64,000 nt of DNA from Hymenobacter psychrotolerans DSM 18569 (GCF_900142395.1 NZ_FRAS01000016.1:1-64000), one strand, 5' to 3'. Counted from the stretch's first letter, positions 47,216 to 56,131 are shown. Numbers and translations are program-made. Notes: a model not told the origin generated them from the letters alone.

Positions 47216-47304
47216 TATTGAGTAATAGGTATTGAGTAGCAAGACGCTGTTCGCTGAAAGCTGCCCGATACTTGTCTCAATACACAATACTTATTACTCA
47301 CTAC
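47213..47304. repeat. Intergenic imperfect inverted repeat between grpE and dnaJ
   Basis: The arms TATTGAGTAATAGGTATTGA (from 47216) and, on the other strand, the reverse complement of the region 47269-47304 (GTAGTGAGTAATAAGTATTG) resemble each other over about 30 bases. The repeat fills nearly the whole gap between the stop of grpE and the start of dnaJ and is AT-rich compared with its flanks. Confidence 0.55.
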
Positions 47305-47308
47305 TGCA

Positions 47309-48448
47309 ATGGCAACGAAGCGAGATTATTACGAGGTGCTGGGCGTGGCCAAAAACGCTTCGGGCGACGAGATAAAGAAGGCGTACCGCAAGGTGGCCAT
47401 CAAATATCACCCCGATAAAAACCCCGACGACCCATCGGCCGAAGACAAGTTCAAGGAAGCCGCGGAGGCCTACGAAGTGCTGTCGGACGCCAACAAGAAG
47501 GCCCGCTACGACCAATATGGCCACCAGGGCATGGGCGGCAACGGCGGCGGCCCGAACATGGAGGACATTTTCTCGCAGTTCGGCGACATCTTCGGGGGCG
47601 GCGGCTTCGAGGGCTTCTTCGGGGGCGGCGGGCGCGGCCAGGGTGGCCGGCGCGTGCGCAAGGGTTCCAACCTGCGCATCAAGCTCAAGCTGGACCTGGA
47701 GGAAGTAGCTAACGGCGTCGAGAAGAAAATCAAGGTGAAGCGCTACGTGGCCTGCAACACCTGCTCGGGCACTGGCGCCAAAAACGGCACCGACCTCAAA
47801 ACCTGCGGCACCTGCAACGGCCAGGGCCAGGTGAAGCGCGTGGTGAACACCATGCTCGGCCAGATGGTAAGCGCCTCTACCTGCCCCACCTGCGAAGGCG
47901 AAGGCAAAGTGGTAACCAGCAAGTGCGACGTGTGCCACGGCGACGGCCGCCAGCTGCACGAGGAAGTTATTCCGATCAACATCCCGGCCGGGGTGGCCGA
48001 GGGCATGCAGCTGAGCATGAACGGCAAAGGCAACTACCCCGAGCGGGGCGGCGTGCCCGGCGACCTGCTCATTCAGATTGAGGAGGAGCCGCACGAGCAG
48101 CTCAAGCGCGACGGCAACAACATCATGTTCGAGCAGTACATCTCGTTCGTGGATGCCGCGCTGGGCGCCAGTATCGAGGTGCCGACCATCGAGGGCAAGG
48201 TAAAAATCAAGGTGGACCCCGGCACGCAGCCCGGCAAAATCCTGCGCCTGCGCGGCAAAGGCATTAAGGACATCAACGGCTACGGCCGCGGCGACCAACT
48301 CATTCACCTCAGCGTCTGGACACCCAAAAACGTGACCAGCGAGGAGCGTGAGCTGCTGGAAAAGCTGCGCGACGCCCGCAATTTCACGCCCAACCCCGGC
48401 AAAAACGAGAAAGGCTTCTTCGAGAAAGTGAAGGAGTACTTCCAGTAA
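47309..48448 (+). CDS. dnaJ: Chaperone DnaJ (Hsp40, type I)
   Basis: The 379-residue cochaperone carries a J domain (1-70) with HPD at 34-36, a Gly/Phe-rich linker (about 76-120) and four CxxCxGxG zinc-binding motifs from 149 to 213 ([32 protein letters not shown]), followed by the substrate-binding C-terminal domains. It stimulates DnaK ATPase and binds unfolded proteins. Complete type I layout; start ATG 47309 lies right after an intergenic repeat. A strong hairpin follows at 48481. Confidence 0.97.
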   Translation: MATKRDYYEVLGVAKNASGDEIKKAYRKVAIKYHPDKNPDDPSAEDKFKEAAEAYEVLSDANKKARYDQYGHQGMGGNGGGPNMEDIFSQFGDIFGGGGFEGFFGGGGRGQGGRRVRKGSNLRIKLKLDLEEVANGVEKKIKVKRYVACNTCSGTGAKNGTDLKTCGTCNGQGQVKRVVNTMLGQMVSASTCPTCEGEGKVVTSKCDVCHGDGRQLHEEVIPINIPAGVAEGMQLSMNGKGNYPERGGVPGDLLIQIEEEPHEQLKRDGNNIMFEQYISFVDAALGASIEVPTIEGKVKIKVDPGTQPGKILRLRGKGIKDINGYGRGDQLIHLSVWTPKNVTSEERELLEKLRDARNFTPNPGKNEKGFFEKVKEYFQ

Positions 48449-48480
48449 GAACCGGCGCAAAACCGCTGGCACACCAGATG

Positions 48481-48520
48481 AACTGCCCGCTTTCCTGTCT
48501 CAGGAAAGCGGGCGGTTCTG
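48481..48520 (+). terminator. Hairpin terminator after dnaJ
   Basis: GCCCGCTTTCCTG (48485-48497) pairs perfectly with CAGGAAAGCGGGC (48501-48513) around a three-base loop, followed by GGTTCTGTTTG; the T-run is interrupted. Confidence 0.65.
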
Positions 48521-48544
48521 TTTGCGGCCTGTCCATACGATTCG

Positions 48545-48620
48545 GTAGCTTATTCTTTCATTTCTAAAAATATGCTACAAACGGGTGTAGCATATTTTTA
48601 GAAATGAAAGAATAAGCTAC
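48545..48620. repeat. Perfect 35-bp inverted repeat with a six-base loop
   Basis: Positions 48545-48579 and 48586-48620 are exact reverse complements over 35 bases; the loop is AACGGG. The arms end in GTAGCTTATTC outside and TGCTACA inside. The whole structure is AT-rich in a GC-rich setting, lies between the dnaJ terminator and the sigma-factor gene, and has no T-run like a terminator. It could be a MITE-like remnant, an attachment site or a very stable RNA hairpin. Confidence 0.85.
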
Positions 48621-48716
48621 GAACAGATAGTAGCTGCCGGACCCTGAAAAAATATGTGCGGGCGGCTGTAATGCCGGGCGGGAAGCGCCGATATATTCTG
48701 CAAACTTCCCCGCCAC

Positions 48717-49223
48717 ATGTCTGCCGCTTCTCTCTCATCGGACTTCCTCGCCACCCTGAACCAGTTTCAGCCCCTGCTGCGCCGGGTGGCCCGCATGTAC
48801 TGCCCCGATGCCGACGACCAGCAGGACCTCTACCAGGAGATAGTGCTGCAGCTGTGGCGGGCGTGGCCGCAGTACCAGCCCGGCGCGGCCAAGCTCAGCA
48901 CCTGGCTCTACCGGGTGGCCCTGAACGTAGCCATCAGCAACCTGCGCCAGCGCACCCGCCACCCCACGCCCGAGCGGCTGGGCCCGGCGCTGCCCGAAGT
49001 GGCTCTGCCGCCCGATACCGGCCCCGATGCCGACGACCTGGCCGAGCTCTACCGGGCCATTAAGCGGCTTTCGGATGTGGAAAAGGCTTTCGTGCTGCTG
49101 TACCTGGAAGAGCGCACCTACGAGGAAATGGCCGACATCCTCGGCATCACCCAGAACAATGTGCGCGTGAAAATGCACCGCGTGCAGGACAAGCTTCGCC
49201 AACTGCTAACCCAACCCGCCTGA
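48717..49223 (+). CDS. ECF-type RNA polymerase sigma factor
   Basis: The 168-residue protein has region 2 (about 15-85: DDQQDLYQEIVLQLWRAWPQ, then STWLYRVALNVAI, the -10 recognition and core-binding part) and region 4 (about 108-160: LSDVEKAFVLLYLEERTYEE, then LGITQNNVRVKMHR, the helix-turn-helix). Both domains of an extracytoplasmic-function sigma factor are present. It overlaps by one base with a gene for a four-helix membrane protein, perhaps its regulator. Target genes are unknown. Confidence 0.92.
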   Translation: MSAASLSSDFLATLNQFQPLLRRVARMYCPDADDQQDLYQEIVLQLWRAWPQYQPGAAKLSTWLYRVALNVAISNLRQRTRHPTPERLGPALPEVALPPDTGPDADDLAELYRAIKRLSDVEKAFVLLYLEERTYEEMADILGITQNNVRVKMHRVQDKLRQLLTQPA

Positions 49224-49873
49224 TGGAACTCGATGATCTTCGCCGCCGCTGGCAGCAGCAACCAACTGAACCCACTCAATCTTCCCTAACCGAACAAAAA
49301 CTCCGTACCATGCTTACTTCCTCCGCCTCCACAAGTCCGCTGCTCCGCCTGAAAAAGAATGCCTCCCTGGAGCTCCGCTGGGTGATAGCCGCCTTTGCCG
49401 TGAGCGGCTTCAATGCCCTGTTTTTTGCCCGCAACTCCACTAATCTGCAGCTGTTTGTGCTGGCCGTCATGGCGCTGCTGGTGCTGGTGGGCGGCATTGT
49501 GTATCAGCGGCTGCGGGTGCTGCGCGAAATGGAGCAGCAGCACGACAACCTGGTTCAGTCTCTGAAAGGCCGTATCACCCGGTTTCGCCGCCTGATGCGG
49601 TTGCACGATTACGTGGGCGTGATGGGCCTGATACTGCTGGTGCTGGCGGCGCTGCTGGTGCGGCAGGCCGACCTGCTGCAGTACCTCAGCCCCGCCAACC
49701 CCGACCAGGGCCGGCACCTGCTGATTGTGGGCGTGGGGGCGGTAGCCGTGCTGGCGCTGCTCTATGCCGCGTATGCCGTGGGCAAAATGGAGCACCAGCG
49801 CCGCTACGGCCAGCACCTTGACCGGCTGGAAGCGGCCCTGCGGGAGCTGCAGGAAACGGGCCGCCCCGAGTAG
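49223..49873 (+). CDS. Four-helix membrane protein paired with the ECF sigma factor
   Basis: The function is not recognised. The 216-residue protein starts with a charged cytosolic segment (MELDDLRRRWQQQPTEPTQS), then two hydrophobic pairs (about 52-68 with 74-91 and 133-150 with 170-190), ending in a charged, helical tail. It is translationally coupled to the sigma gene (overlap TGATG), so it may be a membrane-bound anti-sigma regulator. It has no zinc-anti-sigma HxxxCxxC motif and no FecR domain, so a role as anti-sigma factor is only an inference from position. Confidence 0.7.
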   Translation: MELDDLRRRWQQQPTEPTQSSLTEQKLRTMLTSSASTSPLLRLKKNASLELRWVIAAFAVSGFNALFFARNSTNLQLFVLAVMALLVLVGGIVYQRLRVLREMEQQHDNLVQSLKGRITRFRRLMRLHDYVGVMGLILLVLAALLVRQADLLQYLSPANPDQGRHLLIVGVGAVAVLALLYAAYAVGKMEHQRRYGQHLDRLEAALRELQETGRPE

Positions 49874-49996
49874 AGGCCCTGCAGTTCAGCCGGTAGTTAT
49901 TCCCGTTCGGCCCTAGTAGCTTGCAGCTTGGGGAAGATTTCGGTGACTTGTTTATGCGGTTCCTGTAATATTACGCCACGACCACTCCTTCCTCCC

Positions 49997-50938
49997 ATGA
50001 CTCCCATTCTCCAAGCCATCAACGTGCGCAAAGCCTACGCCGCGCACGTTGCCCTCGACGACGTGAGCCTCGACATTCCGGAACGCAGCATTTTCGGACT
50101 GCTGGGCCCCAACGGCGCCGGCAAAACCTCGCTCATCCGCATTATCACGCAGATAACGGCCGCCGATGAGGGCGAAATCCGGGTGCGGGGCCAGAAGCTG
50201 CATCCCGGCCACATTGCCGATATCGGCTATCTGCCCGAAGAGCGCGGCCTCTACAAGAAGATGAAAGTAGGGGAGCAGTTGCTGTACCTGGCCCGGCTGC
50301 GCGGCCTGAGCCGCCCCGATGCCACCCAGCGCATCAAAGGCTGGCTGGAGCGCCTCGACCTGAAGCCCTGGGCCGAGAAAAACGTGGAAGACCTGAGCAA
50401 AGGCATGCAGCAGAAGGTGCAGTTTGTGGCCACCGTGCTGCACGAGCCCAGCATCATCATTCTGGATGAGCCGTTTTCGGGCTTTGACCCCATCAACGCC
50501 AACCTCATCAAAGACGAGATTCTGGCCCTGCGCGACAAAGGCGCTACCATTATCTTCAGCACGCACCGCATGGAATCGGTGGAGGAGCTCTGCGACAATA
50601 TTGCCCTCATCAACCGCAGCCACAAGGTGCTCGACGGCTCCGTGCGCGACATCAAAAACACATTCCGCTCGCAGACCTACGAAGTGGAAGGCCGCGGCCG
50701 GCTGATGGTGACGCACCCCGATTTTGAGGTGCTGGAACACAAGGACCGCGAAAACGGCCACTTCTACGATGTTATCCGACTGCACGCCGGCACCTCGCCC
50801 AACGACTTGCTGCGCTACCTCATCGGCAACGTGGAGGTGCACGCTTTCCGGGAGCTGATTCCGAGCATCAACGACATTTTCATCCGGCGCGTGCAGGAAA
50901 CCATGCCCGAAAGCCTGCTCGAAACCACGCCGGCCTAA
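49997..50938 (+). CDS. ABC transporter ATP-binding protein (DUF4162-type, NatA-like)
   Basis: The 313-residue ATPase has Walker A GPNGAGKTS (37-45), the signature LSKGMQQ (about 133-139), Walker B IIILDEPFSGFDP (Asp157, Glu158) and the switch His in IIFSTHRMESVEEL. The C-terminal 90 residues form the extra domain common in export ATPases of this type. ATG 49997 is chosen over an upstream start at 49928, as the family begins with the IPILQ-like strand. It lies 39 bases before a cognate ABC-2 permease gene, so an exporter of unknown substrate is likely. Confidence 0.92.
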   Translation: MTPILQAINVRKAYAAHVALDDVSLDIPERSIFGLLGPNGAGKTSLIRIITQITAADEGEIRVRGQKLHPGHIADIGYLPEERGLYKKMKVGEQLLYLARLRGLSRPDATQRIKGWLERLDLKPWAEKNVEDLSKGMQQKVQFVATVLHEPSIIILDEPFSGFDPINANLIKDEILALRDKGATIIFSTHRMESVEELCDNIALINRSHKVLDGSVRDIKNTFRSQTYEVEGRGRLMVTHPDFEVLEHKDRENGHFYDVIRLHAGTSPNDLLRYLIGNVEVHAFRELIPSINDIFIRRVQETMPESLLETTPA

Positions 50939-50977
50939 CGCAACCGACTTTATTGCCCACGACTACTCTTCCCTCTC

Positions 50978-52345
50978 ATGGATAAAATCTGGCTGATAGT
51001 GCAGCGCGAGTACCTGACCCGGGTACGCAAAAAGAGCTTTCTGATTATGTCGTTGCTGGCCCCGCTGCTGCTGGCCGGCAGCATGGTGGGCATTGCCATG
51101 CTCTCTAGTTCCTCGAAAACCGATGTGGTGGCCGTGCGCGACGAAAGCGGCCAGCAAATGCTGACGCGCCTGGCCGCTACCGAGGACTTGAAATTTGTGC
51201 CCGCCACCGGCAATTCGCTGGCTGCCGCCACCGAGGCGTTCCGCAAGGACAAAGCCAGGCAGGATGCCCTGCTGTATTTCCCGCCCAACTTCACGCTCGA
51301 TAGTGCTGCGGGCGTGCAGCTGCTGGCCAACGGCAACGTGAGCCTGAAGCGGCAGAACGCCATCAGGAAGGCCGTAAACAAAACGGTAGGCGACCTGAAG
51401 CTGAGCCGCTCCGGCCTCAACCAGAGTACCATCGACAACCTGAAGGCCAACGTGGAGCTGAGCGCCGTGGACCTGACCCAGGAAGGCGGCCGCAAAAACA
51501 ATGTGGGCGCCACCACCGGCGCCGCCTATCTGCTCTCGATTCTGGTGTACATGTTCATCTTCATCTATGGCGTGCAGGTGATGCGCGGCGTAAGCGAAGA
51601 GAAGTCCAACCGGATTATGGAGGTGATGCTCTCCTCGGTGAAGCCGTTTCAGCTGATGATGGGCAAGATTCTGGGCATTGCGGCCGTGGTGTTCACGCAG
51701 TTTGCGCTGTGGGCTGTGCTGTCGTGGGGCCTGACCAGCATAGCGGCGCCGCTGCTCACCGACTCGGCCCGGAAGTCGCCGCCGGTGGCGGCTGCGGCCG
51801 GCGTGCAGGAAGCTGCCGCTGCCCGCGAAACCCCGGCCGCCGATGCACCGGCCACGGCTTCGGCTACCGCGGCGCCCGCTGCTGACAGCAGCCCGCTGGC
51901 TTTCCTCGATGGATTGCCCATTGCCAGCATCATTGGTGGTTTCCTGTTCTTCTTCCTGGGTGGCTACCTGCTCTATTCGTCGCTGTTTGCCGCCATCGGG
52001 GCCGCCGTCGACGACCAGACCGACGCCCAGCAGTTCATGTTCCCGGTTACGGTGCCGCTCATTCTGAGCTACATCGTCAGCATCAACGTCATCATCAACG
52101 GCGACCCGAACGGCCCGCTGGCCTTCTGGCTCTCGATGGTGCCACTCACTTCGCCCATTGCCATGGTGATGCGCCTGCCCTTCGGGGTGCCGATGTGGCA
52201 GCTGCTGCTGTCGGGCGTGATTCTGGTGGCCGGTTTCATATTTACAACCTGGCTGGCCGCTCGTATCTACCGCGTGGGCGTGCTCATGTACGGCAAGAAA
52301 ATCACCTATGGCGAGCTGTCGAAGTGGATGTTCTATAAAGGCTAA
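50978..52345 (+). CDS. ABC-2 type permease (NatB-like)
   Basis: The 455-residue permease begins with a short cytosolic helix (KIWLIVQREYLTRVRKKSFL), a first membrane helix at about 23-43, a large periplasmic domain (about 45-180) and a C-terminal bundle of five helices. YGVQVMRGVSEEKSNRIMEV is the cytosolic coupling segment of ABC-2 permeases. An Ala/Pro-rich insert (about 270-305) follows the third helix. It partners the ATPase just upstream in an ATP-driven exporter, perhaps for Na+ or a drug as with NatAB; the substrate cannot be deduced. Confidence 0.9.
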   Translation: MDKIWLIVQREYLTRVRKKSFLIMSLLAPLLLAGSMVGIAMLSSSSKTDVVAVRDESGQQMLTRLAATEDLKFVPATGNSLAAATEAFRKDKARQDALLYFPPNFTLDSAAGVQLLANGNVSLKRQNAIRKAVNKTVGDLKLSRSGLNQSTIDNLKANVELSAVDLTQEGGRKNNVGATTGAAYLLSILVYMFIFIYGVQVMRGVSEEKSNRIMEVMLSSVKPFQLMMGKILGIAAVVFTQFALWAVLSWGLTSIAAPLLTDSARKSPPVAAAAGVQEAAAARETPAADAPATASATAAPAADSSPLAFLDGLPIASIIGGFLFFFLGGYLLYSSLFAAIGAAVDDQTDAQQFMFPVTVPLILSYIVSINVIINGDPNGPLAFWLSMVPLTSPIAMVMRLPFGVPMWQLLLSGVILVAGFIFTTWLAARIYRVGVLMYGKKITYGELSKWMFYKG

Positions 52346-52374
52346 CCCGTTCGTTCAGCCGCTGAGCAAAGCAG

Positions 52375-52411
52375 GCCCCGGTAGTTGCGACGTAGCAGCT
52401 GCCGGGGCTTT
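52375..52411 (+). terminator. Possible terminator after the ABC permease gene
   Basis: GCCCCGG (52375-52381) pairs with CCGGGGC (52402-52408) and is followed by TTTCT; the loop is long at 20 bases. Confidence 0.4.
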
Positions 52412-52415
52412 CTGC

Positions 52416-52423
52416 TACCTTGC
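52416..52423 (+). promoter_or_regulatory. Variant -7 element (TACCTTGC) before the ChaN-like gene
   Basis: TACCTTGC differs from TAnnTTTG in the last two positions. It lies 24 bases before ATG 52448; the same octamer lies 22 bases before the GH97 start. Confidence 0.3.
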
Positions 52424-52447
52424 GGCCCGCCTCACCCGCTCCCGACA

Positions 52448-53329
52448 ATGACGCCAAAACTGCTGCTGCTCCCGTTGCTGCTTGTGCTGATGAGCTTCAC
52501 GCTGAAAGCCGACGACAAGCCCGCCTACCGCCTGTTTACGGCCACCGGCAAAGCCACCAGCTACGACAAGATGCTGAAAGAGCTGGCCGCCGCCGATGTC
52601 GTATTCTTCGGGGAGCAGCACAACGACCCCATTGCGCACTGGCTGGAGCTACAGCTTGCCAAGGACCTGCTGCGCCTGAAACAGGGCCAACTGGTGCTGG
52701 GGCTGGAAATGTTTGAGCGCGACGTGCAGCCGTTGGTAGACCAGTACACCACCGGCGAGCTGGACGACAAGGCGTTTGAGGAGCAGAGCCGCCCCTGGCC
52801 CAACTACGCCACCGACTACAAACCGCTGCTGCAGCTGGCCCGGCAGCAGAAGTTCCGGGTGGTGGGCACCAACGTGCCGCGCCGCTACGCCTCGCAGGTT
52901 GCGAAAGGCAGCCTTGCGGCCCTGGAGGCGCTGCCCGCCTCAGAAAAGGCCTGGATGGCGCCCTTGCCGCTGACCGTGGATTTCGAGCTGCCCGGCTACA
53001 AAAACATGGCGAAAATGTTTGGTGGGGATGCCGCCCACGCGGCCGGCGTGCAGAACATCATTCAGGCGCAGGCCCTGAAAGATGCCACCATGGCCCACTT
53101 CCTGCACCAGGCCCGCCCCGAAGGCCACCTGCTGCTCCACCTCAACGGCGCCTACCACTCCGACAACCACGACGGTATCCTGGCCTATCAGCGGCAGCAA
53201 AACCCGAAACTGAAGGTGCTCACCATCAGCACGGTTTCGCAGGAGCAACTGGGCAAGCTGGAAAAGGAGCACGAGCGGAAAGCCGATTTCGTGCTCGTAG
53301 TACCCCAGGACATGACCAAAACGTATTAG
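52448..53329 (+). CDS. ChaN-family haem/iron-related protein
   Basis: The 293-residue protein has a signal peptide (LLLLPLLLVLMSFTLKA) and the ChaN fold: ADVVFFGEQHNDPIAHWLE near residue 48, LVLGLEMFERDVQP, RPWPNYATDYKPLL and HFLHQARPEGHLLLHLNGAYH near the C-terminus, including the His residues of this family. ChaN-like proteins bind haem and are linked to iron uptake. ATG 52448 is preferred; a frame opening at 52385 would add a 21-residue leader in the promoter area. The small gene after it starts 26 bases on. Confidence 0.85.
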   Translation: MTPKLLLLPLLLVLMSFTLKADDKPAYRLFTATGKATSYDKMLKELAAADVVFFGEQHNDPIAHWLELQLAKDLLRLKQGQLVLGLEMFERDVQPLVDQYTTGELDDKAFEEQSRPWPNYATDYKPLLQLARQQKFRVVGTNVPRRYASQVAKGSLAALEALPASEKAWMAPLPLTVDFELPGYKNMAKMFGGDAAHAAGVQNIIQAQALKDATMAHFLHQARPEGHLLLHLNGAYHSDNHDGILAYQRQQNPKLKVLTISTVSQEQLGKLEKEHERKADFVLVVPQDMTKTY

Positions 53330-53354
53330 CAGTTCTTCGCCTACTTCCCCCGCC

Positions 53355-53990
53355 ATGATTTCCACCCAAGACCTCACCGCGCTGCCCGATATGGCCACAC
53401 TGCAACGCCTCTGCCAGTCGTTGGCCGTGCTGGATGCCATCAACTCGCAGGACCCCGAATTTCGCTATTACACCTACAACCCCAATTGGGACCTGGGCGA
53501 GGCGCTATTTGAGATGAGCGACGGGGAAGGGGACCAGATGCTGGTGCTGTTCCGGCCCGAAGGCTGCTGCATCAGCGGCTACCTCTCCGAGTACGAGCAG
53601 CCCGACAAAGCCCAGGTGACGCGCGGCCTGCCGGAGGCGTTTGACGAGTTCATGTTCGGGGAGCCGGTCAGCTCTATCGGCACGACGTTTTGCCTGTGGT
53701 ACACGCCCGCGCACGGCTGGCAGACCGGCGTGGTGGAAAGCGAAGACGACGGCTCCGAAGAGCTGCTGTACATCTTCGACAACAACCCCGAAACCTACGC
53801 CGACTGGGCCAACGAGTACTTCATCGACGAAACCGACCGGGACCCAATAGACACCGAAGCAGTGGCCCGCATCTACCAACACGAGCCGCTCACCAAAGCC
53901 CTGGTGCAGGACCTGATTGACCCGCTCGAAGACTGGTCCCAGCTGGAGGCCGACCTGCAGGAAATCGGCTACCCGTACAGCTTCGGGTAG
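53355..53990 (+). CDS. Conserved acidic protein of unknown function
   Basis: I do not recognise this 211-residue protein. It is strongly acidic, has no signal or membrane helix, and shows clear secondary-structure patches (EFRYYTYNPNWDLGEALFEM, LVLFRPEGCCISGYLSEYEQ, YIFDNNPETYADWANEYFID). Repeated Asp/Glu and Trp residues recall SMI1/KNR4-like or DUF4253-like immunity folds, but this is only an impression. It follows the ChaN-like gene closely and ends three bases from the convergent glpD stop, so it may be co-transcribed with chaN. Confidence 0.7.
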   Translation: MISTQDLTALPDMATLQRLCQSLAVLDAINSQDPEFRYYTYNPNWDLGEALFEMSDGEGDQMLVLFRPEGCCISGYLSEYEQPDKAQVTRGLPEAFDEFMFGEPVSSIGTTFCLWYTPAHGWQTGVVESEDDGSEELLYIFDNNPETYADWANEYFIDETDRDPIDTEAVARIYQHEPLTKALVQDLIDPLEDWSQLEADLQEIGYPYSFG

Positions 53991-53992
53991 CG

Positions 53993-55579
53993 TCAGGGCA
54001 GGTAGTTGCGCGCCAGCCGCGCGAAGTCGGCTACCTGCTGTTGCTGCCATTGCGCATCGTGGCCTAGCTCCTGAGCCAGCAGCGCCGCTACCGTCGGGGC
54101 CATCCGAATGGCGGCGCGGGCATCCAGGAACAGCACCCGAACCCGGCGCGCCAGCACGTCTTCCACCGTGCGGGCCATTTCGTAGCGTACCGCCCACACT
54201 ACTTCGGCCAGCACAAATTCCAGCGCCGCGTCCAGCTTTTCGCCGAGTGCGGGCTCGTCTGTGATGAGCTGCTGCAGCGCGGGCAGGTCGGTGCCGTACA
54301 CATACAGGTGGCTGCTACGGTCGGGCGTGGGCTGCGCGCCGTGAATGGGCATGGTGGCCGTCTGGCTGGTGGCGGGGGGCAGCTTGCCCAGGGCAATGGC
54401 CTTGTCAATAGTATCCTGGCCCATGCGGCGGTAGGTGGTCCACTTGCCCCCGGTGATGGTAATCAGGCCCGAAGCCGACACCAGGAGTTTGTGGCTGCGG
54501 GAAATTTCCCTGGTTTTTTCTGAGCCGTGCTGGGGGGCTGCCAGAGGCCGCAGGCCTGCGAAAATGCTCAGAGCGTCGCGCCGCTTCGGAGTCCGGGTCA
54601 GATACTGGCCGGCAGTGCGCAGAATAAACTCTATTTCTTCATCCAGCGCCAGCGGCTCCTGGCTGTGCGCCGGCAGCGGCGTGTCGGTGGTGCCCAGCAC
54701 CACGCGGCCGTGCCAGGGCACCGCAAACAGCACGCGGCCATCTTCCGTCTTGGGAATCATCAGGGCATCCTCGCCCGGCAAAAACGACCGGTCCACAACG
54801 ATATGCACGCCCTGACTCGGTCGTACCAGGTTAGGAGCATCGGGCTGGTCGAGCTGCAGAATATCGTCTACGAATACGCCGGTGGCGTTTATCACGGCTT
54901 TGGCCCGCACTTCGTAGGTAATGCCGGTTTCGGCGTCAGTGGCTTTCACGCCTCGTAGTTGGCCGTCGGCGTCTTTCAGCAGGCCCGTTACGGGCAGGTG
55001 GTTTAGCAGAGTGCCGCCCCGCTCAATGGCCGTCTGGGCCAGGTTGATGGCCAGCCGGGCGTCGTCAAACTGTCCGTCGTGGTAGAGTACGCCGCCGCGC
55101 AGTCCTGCCGGTTTGATATTGCTGAGGCGCCGCAGCGTTTCGGCCTTGCTTAGGTGTACCGAGGGCCCCAGGCTCAGCTTGCCGGCCAGCGCGTCATACA
55201 GCTTCAGCCCAAACGTGTAGAACGGCCCGCCCCACCAGCTGTAGCTAGGAATGATGAAATTCTGGTTCCTGACGAGGTGGGGGGCGTTCTGCAGCAGGAG
55301 CCCGCGCTCATACAGAGCCTCCCAGACTAAGCCTACGTCGCCCTGCGCGAGGTAGCGCACGCCGCCGTGTATCAGCTTGGTGCTACGGCTGCTGGTACCT
55401 TTGGCGAAATCCACCTGCTCCAGAAGCAGCGTTTTATAGCCCCGGCTGATGGCATCAAGGGCCACGCCCAGGCCCGTTGCGCCACCCCCGATTACCAGTA
55501 CATCCCAAACGGGCTGCTCTGTAAGCTGCTGCAGAAGCGTGCTGCGCTGGAAAAGAAATTCGGGTGGGTTTTGGTGCAT
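53993..55579 (-). CDS. glpD: Glycerol-3-phosphate dehydrogenase/oxidase
   Basis: The 528-residue FAD enzyme oxidises sn-glycerol-3-phosphate to dihydroxyacetone phosphate. DVLVIGGGATGLGVALDAIS (near 25-45) is the FAD-binding Rossmann motif; TSSRSTKLIHGGVRYLAQGD and the QGVHIVVDR segment belong to the GlpD family, and the C-terminal domain has GKWTTYRRMGQDTID. ATG 55579 gives the family start; the frame stays open to 55630 and would overlap the divergent acetyltransferase region. It converges on the acidic-protein gene with a three-base gap. Confidence 0.93.
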   Translation of the reverse strand: MHQNPPEFLFQRSTLLQQLTEQPVWDVLVIGGGATGLGVALDAISRGYKTLLLEQVDFAKGTSSRSTKLIHGGVRYLAQGDVGLVWEALYERGLLLQNAPHLVRNQNFIIPSYSWWGGPFYTFGLKLYDALAGKLSLGPSVHLSKAETLRRLSNIKPAGLRGGVLYHDGQFDDARLAINLAQTAIERGGTLLNHLPVTGLLKDADGQLRGVKATDAETGITYEVRAKAVINATGVFVDDILQLDQPDAPNLVRPSQGVHIVVDRSFLPGEDALMIPKTEDGRVLFAVPWHGRVVLGTTDTPLPAHSQEPLALDEEIEFILRTAGQYLTRTPKRRDALSIFAGLRPLAAPQHGSEKTREISRSHKLLVSASGLITITGGKWTTYRRMGQDTIDKAIALGKLPPATSQTATMPIHGAQPTPDRSSHLYVYGTDLPALQQLITDEPALGEKLDAALEFVLAEVVWAVRYEMARTVEDVLARRVRVLFLDARAAIRMAPTVAALLAQELGHDAQWQQQQVADFARLARNYLP

Positions 55580-55708
55580 AAGAGAGGTCGTGAACCTGGC
55601 TTGACGGCCAAGGGCATGCTCCTGCATCAACGGATTGCGGCGGAAATAGATAATTTCAGCCGTTCCCGGCTGCTGGCTGGCCCCGATGACAGGCTAACCC
55701 AAACTTCT

Positions 55709-56131
55709 ATGCTATTCCGCGAAACACAGGTTACGGATATTCCGCAACTCAGCAAAGTGCGGCTGTCGGTGCAGGAAAACCGCCTGTCTAACCCGGCCCT
55801 GGTGACGGCACAACACTACCACGACTACCTCAGCCGGCGCGGGAAAGGCTGGCTCTGCGAGGTCGGGGGCACGGTCGTCGGCTTTGCCATTGCTGATTTA
55901 CAGGACCACAGCATCTGGGCCCTGTTTGTGCACCCTGACTACCAGGGGCAGGGCATCGGCAAGCGCCTCCACGACCTGCTGCTGCGTTGGTACTTCCAGC
56001 AGACTAGGCACGCCATCTGGCTCAGCACCGGCCCCGGCACCCGCGCCGCAGCATTCTACCGCCGCCAGGGCTGGCACGAAACCGGCCGCACCAAGAGCGG
56101 GAAAATCCGGTTTGAAAGGGAAGCCGACTGA
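55709..56131 (+). CDS. GNAT-family N-acetyltransferase
   Basis: The 140-residue protein is a complete single GNAT domain: LFRETQVTDIPQLSKVRLSV at the start, VGGTVVGFAIADLQDHSIWA as beta4, FVHPDYQGQGIGKRLHDLLL as the acetyl-CoA P-loop and TRAAAFYRRQGWHETGRTKS as the C-terminal motif. ATG 55709 starts the domain; the longer frame upstream runs antisense to glpD. The substrate is unknown. It is divergent from glpD and followed by the GH97 gene. Confidence 0.88.
   Translation: MLFRETQVTDIPQLSKVRLSVQENRLSNPALVTAQHYHDYLSRRGKGWLCEVGGTVVGFAIADLQDHSIWALFVHPDYQGQGIGKRLHDLLLRWYFQQTRHAIWLSTGPGTRAAAFYRRQGWHETGRTKSGKIRFEREAD

Noticed and set aside
47294..48472. 392-residue minus-strand frame opposite dnaJ
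   Set aside because: Low-complexity shadow of dnaJ, whose zinc-finger motifs prove the plus frame.
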